DNA of 9,240 bases from an uncultured Lachnospiraceae bacterium (GTDB lineage: Bacteria > Bacillota > Clostridia > Lachnospirales > Lachnospiraceae), in NCBI GenBank assembly GCA_949283905.1, contig CASDUB010000139.1:1-9240 (forward strand), read 5' to 3'. The notes beneath the pieces are model-generated. The model saw only the letters and a program-made list of their open reading frames with translations, did no database searches and was not told the origin of the DNA. Below, piece after piece: positions 1-6,400 of the stretch (position 1 is the stretch's first letter; each line of letters begins with the position of its first letter). The position numbers and the translations under genes were made by a program.

Positions 1-84
1 CGATTGATTTCTGATATAGTTTAGAATAAGTTTATTGAAGGAACAGATCAGCAACTGTAGAAAAATATCATAGAAAAACGATCA

Positions 85-116
85 GGGCATTTGCATTTGT
101 GTGCGAATGCCCTTTT
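85..116 (+). terminator. Intrinsic terminator or attenuator hairpin upstream of the XRE gene
   Basis: An 11-bp stem with one G-U pair (GGGCATTTGCA at 85-95 with TGCGAATGCCC at 102-112) closes a 6-base loop and is followed by TTTT and then a T-rich stretch. On the opposite strand no T-run follows directly, so it acts rightward. It probably ends the transcript of a gene lying left of the window. All three forward frames are closed by position 24, so at most about eight codons of such a gene could be visible. It ends only 21 bases before the XRE start codon, so it could also act as a leaky attenuator for that gene. Confidence 0.65.
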
Positions 117-137
117 ATGTTTAAAAATTAATGGGAA

Positions 138-449
138 ATGAAGAATTTAGGCAGCAAAATAAAAAACGCCAGAATCAGTATGGGGATGACGCAGGAGGAA
201 CTGGCGGAAAAAATAGATGTTTCAAGAGTGAGCATCGCAAAATATGAATCGGGAGAAATGGAGCCGAAGCTGAGCAATTTTAAAATGATTGCGGATGCTT
301 TAAATGTGAGCGCCGACTATCTGCTCAATATAAGAACGGCAGAGAAGAAATTTTCGGATCGTTTGACGCCGAAAGGCATAGACGCCTTGGAAAAGCTTGT
401 TGAAGAACTAAAGCTTCAGATGAGCAGAAGACAGTTCGGCGCCGATTAG
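138..449 (+). CDS. XRE-family helix-turn-helix transcriptional regulator
   Basis: This is a 103-residue protein made almost entirely of a Cro/C1-type DNA-binding domain (about residues 5-64). The turn region TQEELAEKIDVSRVSIAKYE (residues 18-37) holds the two DNA-contacting helices, and NVSADYLL (56-63) is the usual end of the domain. A predicted helix at about 77-97 follows and may aid dimerisation. In the family such proteins bind palindromic operators as dimers, usually as repressors; the target cannot be read from sequence. The start is the first ATG after an in-frame stop at 129, but its ribosome binding site is poor: GGGA at 133-136 sits almost against the ATG. No promoter fits between the upstream hairpin and the start. 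It converges with the ttcA-like gene, the stops being 8 bases apart. Nearby phage or toxin genes, which often accompany small XRE proteins, are absent here. Confidence 0.9.
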   Translation: MKNLGSKIKNARISMGMTQEELAEKIDVSRVSIAKYESGEMEPKLSNFKMIADALNVSADYLLNIRTAEKKFSDRLTPKGIDALEKLVEELKLQMSRRQFGAD

Positions 450-457
450 TAAGAGTG

Positions 458-1180
458 TCAGCGCTTTTTGTCCGGCCAGTCGTAGATTTTTCCGTTTATG
501 ATCGCGTTGTACATGCGTTCTTTTGCTTCGGGATGATCTTTTGAGATTGATCTGATCAGGTCTTTTACGTACTGTCGTTTTGTGTTTCCGTCGGCAGGAC
601 ACAGATTTTTTATAACGGGAAATCCCGTCTTGTTTTTAAAACCTGTTATATCGGCTTCCTTAATATACATCATAGGTCTGATCACTGTCAGATTCGTTTC
701 GTCAAGATGAGTGACCGGTGGAAAACAGTAAAAATGACCTTCGAATAAAAGAGACAGCATCATTGTTTCTATAAGATCGTCTTTATGATGAGCGTAAGCG
801 ATCTTGCTGCAGCTAAGATCAAGGGCGGCGTTGTTTAGAGCTCCCTTTCTCATTTTCGCGCAAAGGGAGCAGGGATTTTTTTCTTTCCGGTGTTCGAAGA
901 TTATTTCCGATATCTGAGTTTTTACTATTGTATGGCGTATTTCGAGCTGTTTGCAGAGCTTTGTAAGCGGTGAAAAGTCCATACCGCATCCGATATCAAC
1001 CGTTACAGCTTCAAGCTCGAATTTCTTAGGATAAAATTTTTTGAGCGCAGTTAATCCGTATAAAAGAGCGGTGGAATCTTTGCCGCCTGAAAGCCCTATC
1101 GCTATCTTATCGTTTTCGTTTATCATACCGTAATCGTCCACGGCTCTTCTGAGGGGACTCAGTAACTGCTGTAAATTCAT
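458..1180 (-). CDS. ttcA: TtcA-like tRNA 2-thiocytidine synthetase (PP-loop ATPase)
   Basis: This 240-residue cytoplasmic protein belongs to the PP-loop ATP pyrophosphatase superfamily, TtcA branch. The ATP-binding loop SGGKDS lies at residues 31-36. CSLCAKMRKG (104-113) gives the family CxxC pair C104/C107, and a later NLCP supplies C194. In characterised TtcA three such cysteines hold an iron-sulfur cluster used to replace the 2-oxygen of C32 in certain tRNAs by sulfur, with ATP activation. HHKDD (131-135) and VIRPM (167-171) are further family landmarks. It is clearly shorter than the roughly 310-residue enterobacterial enzyme, chiefly at the ends. The start has a good ribosome binding site (GAAAGG at 1192-1187, 6 bases before the ATG). 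The gene is divergent from the cyclo-ligase/ProA gene. The fold and cofactor pattern are secure. That s2C32 is the actual product is inferred, because short clostridial members are poorly characterised and another thiolation substrate is possible. Confidence 0.8.
   Translation of the reverse strand: MNLQQLLSPLRRAVDDYGMINENDKIAIGLSGGKDSTALLYGLTALKKFYPKKFELEAVTVDIGCGMDFSPLTKLCKQLEIRHTIVKTQISEIIFEHRKEKNPCSLCAKMRKGALNNAALDLSCSKIAYAHHKDDLIETMMLSLLFEGHFYCFPPVTHLDETNLTVIRPMMYIKEADITGFKNKTGFPVIKNLCPADGNTKRQYVKDLIRSISKDHPEAKERMYNAIINGKIYDWPDKKR
840..886 (+). terminator. Terminator-like hairpin antisense to ttcA (weak call)
   Basis: A perfect 9-bp inverted repeat, GCTCCCTTT (840-848) with AAAGGGAGC (862-870), has a 13-base loop. 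Rightward it is followed after 5 bases by seven T, one C and three T. It falls on the codons for the CSLC motif of the ttcA-like gene, so codon constraint alone might explain it. It is nevertheless the first terminator-like structure I find to the right of the XRE gene, about 390 bases past its stop. The large loop and the 5-base gap before the T-run make it weaker than a standard terminator. Confidence 0.25.
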
Positions 1181-1216
1181 AATTTGCCTTTCAAATCTTA
1201 TAGTGAGAAATGTTTT

Positions 1217-1234
1217 GTCAAAATATCTTTTGAC
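1217..1234. repeat. Palindrome between divergent genes, candidate operator
   Basis: GTCAAAA-TATC-TTTTGAC is a perfect 7-bp inverted repeat around a 4-base centre, lying in the 113-base gap between the divergent ttcA-like and cyclo-ligase/ProA genes. The right arm overlaps the -35 hexamer of the rightward promoter (TTGACC, 1230-1235). The left arm contains TTGACA read leftward. A tandem TGACCTGACC spans 1231-1240. A protein bound here could block the rightward promoter and, if the leftward start lies near the AT-rich stretch 1244-1254, also obstruct ttcA. The simpler alternative is that two opposed -35-like TTGAC elements create the symmetry by themselves. No binding protein can be named. Confidence 0.4.
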
Positions 1235-1258
1235 CTGACCACTATTATATTATAAAAT
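1230..1258 (+). promoter_or_regulatory. Sigma-A-type promoter for the cyclo-ligase/ProA gene
   Basis: TTGACC (1230-1235) and TAAAAT (1253-1258) are separated by 17 bases; each matches the vegetative consensus at 5 of 6 positions. Transcription would begin near 1265, giving a leader of about 29 bases that carries AGGG (1284-1287) 6 bases before the ATG at 1294. The surrounding stretch 1243-1258 is very AT-rich. Read leftward it contains TATAAT twice (1249-1244 and 1254-1249), so the ttcA promoter may overlap here, but I find no good leftward -35 at the right distance. Confidence 0.6.
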
Positions 1259-1293
1259 CAGAGTCAAATCATGATATTTTTTCAGGGATATAA

Positions 1294-3198
1294 ATGCAGA
1301 GGATGAGTGCGGATTTAAAGGCGTTAAAAGCCATGATCAGAAAAGAAAAAATAGCGGCGAGAAAGGCTATAGAGCCTGCTCAACGAAAGACCAGATCAGA
1401 AAAACTATGCAGAAAAATAATAGATTCTGAATTTTATGAGAACGCAGAAGTCATAATGTTATATAAAGCTGCAGCAGGAGAAGTGATGCTTGATGTTTTG
1501 GAGCAAGACGCACTGTCAAAGAATAAAAAACTGTGTTATCCCCTCTGCGTAAATAAAACAGATATGAAGGCTTTGATGCCGAAGGACGAAAACGCGTTTG
1601 TTTCGGGCGCATTTGGAATAATGGAGCCGGATAAAAATAATGCTTTGGAAATATCTCCTGAAGATATAGATCTTGTTATCGCACCATGCACGGCGTTTGA
1701 CGAAGAATGTCGCAGGATAGGCATGGGCGCCGGGTATTATGACAGATATCTTCCAAAATGCAAAAATGCGTATGCCGCCGCCGCTGCGTTTGGAATTCAA
1801 AAAATACAGAACGTTCCGACGGATATTTATGACAAAACGCTTGATGCTGTTGTAAGTGAAGAGAAAGTGTATTATGCTTATAAAAATAAGACAGGAAAGA
1901 GGAATGCTATGAGTATACAGTCAGAAGTCAGATTAATGAAAAAAGACGCTCCTTTTATGGCTGCGTCTTCGCTCGAAATGAGAAATAACGCGCTCGGTAA
2001 AATAAAAGAAAATCTTATTGCAAACGCCGAAGAGATTTTTGAAGCCAATAAAAAAGATATGAAAGCGGCCGAAGAAAACAAGATCGCTTCCGCGGTTATG
2101 AAAAGACTGAAATTTGATCAGGGAAAACTTAACGATGTCATCGCAGGTATCGATCAGCTTATTTTGCTTCCTGATCCTATAGGAAAAACAACGCTTTCAA
2201 GATCGCTGGACGATGGACTTACTCTCTACAGAGTTACATGCCCTATCGGTATCATAGGAGTTATTTTTGAAGCGAGACCGGACGCTCTTGTTCAGATATC
2301 TACGCTGTGCATAAAGAGCGGAAACTGCGCTGTCTTAAAAGGAGGCAAAGAAACAGCCGAAACAAACAGAGCGTTATTTAAGGTTATACATGAAAGCATC
2401 GTTGAAGCCGGACTTCCTGAAAGAGCGCTCCTTCAGGTACAGCAGCACAGCGAGATTGACGAGCTTCTTCAGTGCCACGACTGTGTTGATCTGCTGATTC
2501 CGAGAGGATCAAATGCTTTTGTTCAGTATATCATGAACAATACAAAGATTCCTGTAATGGGACATGCAGACGGCCTTTGCCATATCTATGTCGACAGCGA
2601 AGCCGATCTTGAAAAAGCCATTTCTGTATTGATCGATGCGAAAACCCAGTACACAGCGGCATGCAACGCGGTAGAGACACTGCTCGTAAACAGAAATATC
2701 GCAAAAGAGTTTCTGCCGATGGCGGCAAAAGCGCTTACTGAAGCGAAAGTTAAGATATACGCTACTGAAGAAGCGGCAAATATTATAAGAGAGAGCGGCT
2801 TTGAAGCGGAAAGCGTGGATGAGCAGGAATTTAAAGAATATCTCGATATGGCAATATCGATAAAATTAGTTGCTGATGTGGATGAGGCGATCGCTCATAT
2901 CAACGCGCACGGTTCGCATCATACGGATTCCGTTATCACCGAAAGCAGAGAAACAGCGGAAAAATTTATGAATATGGTAGACTCTGCAGGAGTATACCAT
3001 AACTGTTCTACGCGTTTCGCGGATGGATTCAGATACGGATTCGGCGCCGAAGTCGGCATAAGCACGGGAAAGATACATGCAAGAGGACCTGTCGGCCTTG
3101 AAGGACTTGTTACTTATAAGTATAAACTTTTCGGAGAAGGTCATATTGTCGGAGATTACGCATCCGGAAGAAGACATTTTAATTTTAAAGATCTATAA
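1294..3198 (+). CDS. proA: Fused 5-formyltetrahydrofolate cyclo-ligase / gamma-glutamyl phosphate reductase (ProA)
   Basis: One uninterrupted frame of 634 residues carries two complete cytoplasmic enzymes. Residues about 4-198 are 5-formyltetrahydrofolate cyclo-ligase, which uses ATP to turn 5-formyl-THF into 5,10-methenyl-THF; its glycine-rich signature GMGAGYYDRYL is at 143-153. Residues 206-634 are ProA, which reduces gamma-glutamyl phosphate with NADPH to glutamate-5-semialdehyde, the second step of proline synthesis. It shows GVIFEARPD (322-330), the catalytic cysteine C457 in TAACNAVETLL, and the C-terminal signature around GAEVGIST and HARGPVGLEGL. Each half has the length of the usual free-standing enzyme, and only about 7-10 polar residues (such as NKTGKRNA) join them. 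The start at 1294 is chosen because AGGG lies 6 bases upstream; the ATG at 1303 has no properly spaced site. A second start at 1909 may also yield ProA alone. No proB is visible nearby. Domain calls are secure. That the fusion protein is actually made is inferred from the open frame. Confidence 0.93.
   Translation: MQRMSADLKALKAMIRKEKIAARKAIEPAQRKTRSEKLCRKIIDSEFYENAEVIMLYKAAAGEVMLDVLEQDALSKNKKLCYPLCVNKTDMKALMPKDENAFVSGAFGIMEPDKNNALEISPEDIDLVIAPCTAFDEECRRIGMGAGYYDRYLPKCKNAYAAAAAFGIQKIQNVPTDIYDKTLDAVVSEEKVYYAYKNKTGKRNAMSIQSEVRLMKKDAPFMAASSLEMRNNALGKIKENLIANAEEIFEANKKDMKAAEENKIASAVMKRLKFDQGKLNDVIAGIDQLILLPDPIGKTTLSRSLDDGLTLYRVTCPIGIIGVIFEARPDALVQISTLCIKSGNCAVLKGGKETAETNRALFKVIHESIVEAGLPERALLQVQQHSEIDELLQCHDCVDLLIPRGSNAFVQYIMNNTKIPVMGHADGLCHIYVDSEADLEKAISVLIDAKTQYTAACNAVETLLVNRNIAKEFLPMAAKALTEAKVKIYATEEAANIIRESGFEAESVDEQEFKEYLDMAISIKLVADVDEAIAHINAHGSHHTDSVITESRETAEKFMNMVDSAGVYHNCSTRFADGFRYGFGAEVGISTGKIHARGPVGLEGLVTYKYKLFGEGHIVGDYASGRRHFNFKDL
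1894..1911 (+). promoter_or_regulatory. Internal ribosome binding site and in-frame start for ProA alone
   Basis: GGAAAGAGG (1894-1902) lies 6 bases before an ATG at 1909-1911, in frame with the fusion gene and encoding M206 of MSIQSEVRL. Starting here would give a 429-residue protein, a normal full-length ProA with catalytic cysteine at position 252. The position at the domain boundary and near-ideal spacing suggest that separate ProA can be made in addition to, or instead of, the fusion. It may be a relic of two adjacent genes whose separating stop codon was lost. Confidence 0.7.
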
Positions 3199-3210
3199 TA
3201 TAAGTCTGTT

Positions 3211-3255
3211 AAAATCTGTTTGTTTGGATATTTTATCCAAACAGGCAGATTTTTT
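3211..3255 (+). terminator. Strong intrinsic terminator after the cyclo-ligase/ProA gene
   Basis: A 20-bp stem with two adjacent G-U pairs (3211-3230 paired with 3234-3253) has a TTT loop, and its outer A-T pairs merge into a run of six T (3250-3255). It begins 12 bases after the stop codon at 3196-3198. Because the outer stem also gives an AAAATCTG/CAGATTTT arrangement, it could act in both directions, but no leftward gene ends here. It isolates ileS from transcription of the preceding gene. Confidence 0.9.
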
Positions 3256-3280
3256 GTATAATTTTTGATTTCTTATAATA

Positions 3281-3309
3281 TTGCAGTCTTTAAATTGATG
3301 TGATACAAT
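3281..3309 (+). promoter_or_regulatory. Candidate promoter(s) for the ileS-glgP unit
   Basis: TGATACAAT (3301-3309) is an extended -10 element (TG, one base, then TACAAT at 3304-3309), with a weak -35 TTGCAG (3281-3286) 17 bases upstream. A second candidate overlaps it: TTGATG (3295-3300), 18 bases, then TATAGT (3319-3324). A perfect TATAAT occurs at 3274-3279 and another at 3418-3423, but neither has a convincing -35. Start sites near 3316 or 3331 would leave a leader of roughly 120-135 bases ahead of ileS. I cannot choose between them from sequence. Confidence 0.4.
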
Positions 3310-3324
3310 ATTACGGCTTATAGT

Positions 3325-3376
3325 CTGAGGTTTTTTAATGATGGGATAGAGTTATTCCGAATTTCCTAAATCTCAG
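3325..3376 (+). promoter_or_regulatory. Predicted structured leader of ileS (no T-box consensus)
   Basis: CTGAGGTTT (3325-3333) can pair with AAATCTCAG (3368-3376), 9 bp with one G-U. Enclosed is a second hairpin, GGGATA (3343-3348) with TATTCC (3353-3358), around a GAGT loop. Further on, AGTCAA (3375-3380) can pair with TTGACT (3405-3410), overlapping the first stem, so alternative folds are possible. Firmicute ileS genes are often controlled by tRNA-sensing T-box leaders, but I cannot find the conserved AGGGTGG-ACCGCG core or a terminator between here and the gene. The rest of 3256-3449 shows nothing else I can support. Confidence 0.3.
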
Positions 3377-3449
3377 TCAACATATATCGGAGATCAAAAT
3401 ACAATTGACTTCAGTAATATAATTAGTTGGGCGAATATGGAGGAGCAAC

Positions 3450-6400
3450 ATGTACAGGAAAGTTGACACAAGCCTGGATTTTGTATCAAGAGAAAAAGAA
3501 GTTCTCGATTTCTGGAGAGAGAACAGGATATTTGAAAAGAGCATGGAAACAAAGGAAGGACGTCCTATTTATACATTTTATGACGGACCTCCTACAGCAA
3601 ACGGAAAGCCTCATATCGGACATGTGCTTACGCGTGTCATTAAAGATATGATTCCGAGATACCGTACGATGAAAGGAAATATGGTTCCGAGAAAAGCCGG
3701 ATGGGACACGCACGGACTTCCCGTTGAACTTGAAGTTGAGAAAAAACTCGGACTTAACGGCAAGGAACAGATAGAAGAGTACGGTATAGAGCCGTTTATC
3801 CATGAGTGTAAAGAAAGTGTTTGGAAATACAAAGGCATGTGGGAAGACTTCTCGGATAAAGTCGGTTTCTGGGCCGATATGGAGCACCCGTATGTTACTT
3901 ATGACGATGATTTTATAGAATCTGAATGGTGGGCGTTAAAACAGATCTGGGAAAAGAAGCTTTTATATAAAGGATTTAAGATCGTTCCTTACTGTCCGAG
4001 ATGCGGAACGCCTCTTTCGGCGCAGGAAGTAGCGCAGGGCTACAAAACACTTAAAGAACGCTCGGCTATCGTGCGTTTTAAAGCGAAAGATGAAAATGCG
4101 TATTATCTCGCATGGACGACTACTCCATGGACGCTTCCTTCAAACCTCGGTCTTTGTGTGAATCCGGATGAAGATTACTGCAAGGTAAAAGCAGCCGACG
4201 GATACACATATTATATGGCTAAAGCGCTTCTTGACAGTGTTCTCGGAGGACTTGGCGACGAAGAGAACGGCGTGAAGGCATATGAGATACTCGAAACATG
4301 CAAAGGTAAAGACCTTGAGTACAGGGAATATGAGCCTTTGTTTGACTATACGGCAGAAGCTGTAAAAAAACAGGGCAAAAAAGCTCATTTCATCATCTGC
4401 GACAGCTATGTAACGATGACAGACGGTACAGGAATCGTACATACGGCGCCGGCTTTCGGTGAAGACGATAACCGCGTATGCCGCAAATACGGAATGCCTT
4501 TCGTACAGTTCGTAGACAGCAAAGGCGAGATGACAAAAGAAACTCCGTATGCCGGGGTTTTCGTAAAGAAAGCAGATCCTATGGTACTTAAAGATCTCGA
4601 GGAGCAGGGAAAACTTTTTGCAGCTCCTAAATTCGAACATGAGTACCCTCATTGCTGGAGATGCGATACGCCGCTCATCTATTATGCGCGTGAATCCTGG
4701 TTCATACAGATGACGGCCGTAAAAGACGACCTTATCAGAAATAACAATACTATAAACTGGATACCGGAATCCATCGGAAAAGGACGTTTCGGAGACTGGC
4801 TTGAAAATGTTCAGGACTGGGGAATCTCACGTAACCGTTATTGGGGAACTCCATTAAATATCTGGGTGTGCGACGACTGCGGTCATATGCATTCAATCGG
4901 AAGCAAGGCAGAGCTTAAGGAAATGTCCGATAACTGCCCTGACGATATTGAGCTTCATCGTCCGTATATCGATGCCGTAACGATCAAATGCCCGAAATGC
5001 GGCAAACAGATGCACCGTGTACCGGAGGTTATCGACTGCTGGTTTGATTCCGGTTCGATGCCGTTTGCACAGCACCACTATCCGTTTGAAAATAAAGAGA
5101 TATTTGAACAGCAGTTCCCTGCTAAGTTCATTTCAGAAGCCGTTGACCAGACAAGAGGATGGTTCTATTCGCTTCTTGCCGTTTCAACACTGCTGTTTAA
5201 CAAGGCTCCTTATGAAAATGTAATAGTCTTAGGTCATGTTCAGGACGAGAACGGACAGAAGATGAGTAAGTCGAAAGGAAATGCCGTAGATCCGTTCGAA
5301 GCGCTTAAAGAATACGGCGCCGACGCTATTCGCTGGTATTTTTATATCAACAGCGCGCCATGGCTTCCAAACAGATTCCATGGAAAAGCAGTTCAGGAGT
5401 ATTCGAGAAGATTTATGGGCACGCTTTGGAACACATATGCGTTCTATGTGCTCTACGCCGAGATCGACGGATTCGATCCGACAAAATATACGCTCGAATA
5501 TGACAAGCTCGGAGTAATGGACAGATGGCTGCTTTCAAGGCTTTACTCTACAATACAGGCAGTAGACAACAACCTTGAAAATTACAAGATCCCTGAGACT
5601 GCCAGAGCGCTTGACAGCTTTATCGATGACTGCAGCAACTGGTATGTAAGACGTTCAAGAGACAGATTCTGGGCAAAGGGAATGGAGCAGGATAAGATCA
5701 ATGCTTATATGACTCTTTATACTGCTCTTGTAGAGTTTTCAAAGGCAGCGGCTCCTATGGTTCCGTTTATCACAGAGGAGATTTATCAGAATCTGGTACG
5801 CAGTGTGGATCCGAATGCAATCGAGAGCATCCATCTTTGCGATTTTCCTGAAGTTAAGACAGAGTGGATCGATACAAAACTTGAAGAGGATATGAAGAAT
5901 CTTCTCGATATCGTTGTAATGGGACGAGCATGCAGAAACGCTTCCGCAATCAAAAACCGCCAGCCGCTGGCGAAGATGTATGTAAAGTGCGGTTTCACAC
6001 TGGATAAGATGTTCGTTGATGTAATCGCGGACGAGCTCAATATCAAGGAAATCTGCTTTACGGATAAGATCGACGGATTTGTTTCTTATTCATTTAAACC
6101 GCAGCTTAAAACAGTAGGACCGAAATACGGGAAACTTGTAGGCGGAATAAGAAATGCTCTTGCTGCCGTAAACGGAAGCGAAGCTATGGCAGAGCTCAAA
6201 TCTGAAGGCAAGCTTACACTTGATATAAACGGCACAACAGTTGAACTTTCAGAAGAGGATCTTCTGATCGAATCGGCAAAAGTCGAAGGTTACGTATCAG
6301 AGTCAAACGCAAATATCACGGTGGTTCTCGATACAAACCTTACGGATGAACTTATCGAAGAAGGATTTGTAAGAGAGATCATAAGCAAAGTTCAGACAAT

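Noticed and set aside
1..24. Possible last codons of an upstream gene (frame 1 ends with TAG at 22-24)
   Set aside because: Too short to tell from chance; the other two frames also stop at once, so no reading frame can be preferred.
400..420. TGAAG/CTTCA inverted repeat as a leftward terminator for ttcA
   Set aside because: Only 5 bp, weak, and without a T-run next to the stem in the leftward direction.
436..445. TCGGCGCCGA palindrome at the end of the XRE gene, as a possible terminator
   Set aside because: It has no loop, so cannot form a useful hairpin, and no T-run follows at the right distance; most likely chance.
3077..3268. 63-codon plus-strand frame crossing the end of proA and the terminator
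   Set aside because: It overlaps the conserved ProA C-terminus and would be translated through a strong terminator hairpin; no ribosome binding site.
3405..3423. TTGACT (3405-3410) and a perfect TATAAT (3418-3423) as an ileS promoter pair
   Set aside because: The two hexamers are only 7 bases apart, far from the 16-18 required; each could only work with other, weaker partners.
3486..3887. 133-codon minus-strand open frame over the ileS 5' end
   Set aside because: Fully antisense to the HIGH-motif region of ileS, Cys/Phe/Ser-rich translation typical of a shadow frame.
4140..4652. 170-codon open frame on the minus strand inside ileS
   Set aside because: It lies wholly opposite a secure, motif-rich part of ileS, has no ribosome binding site that I can see and no recognisable protein features; it follows from codon bias of the sense gene.
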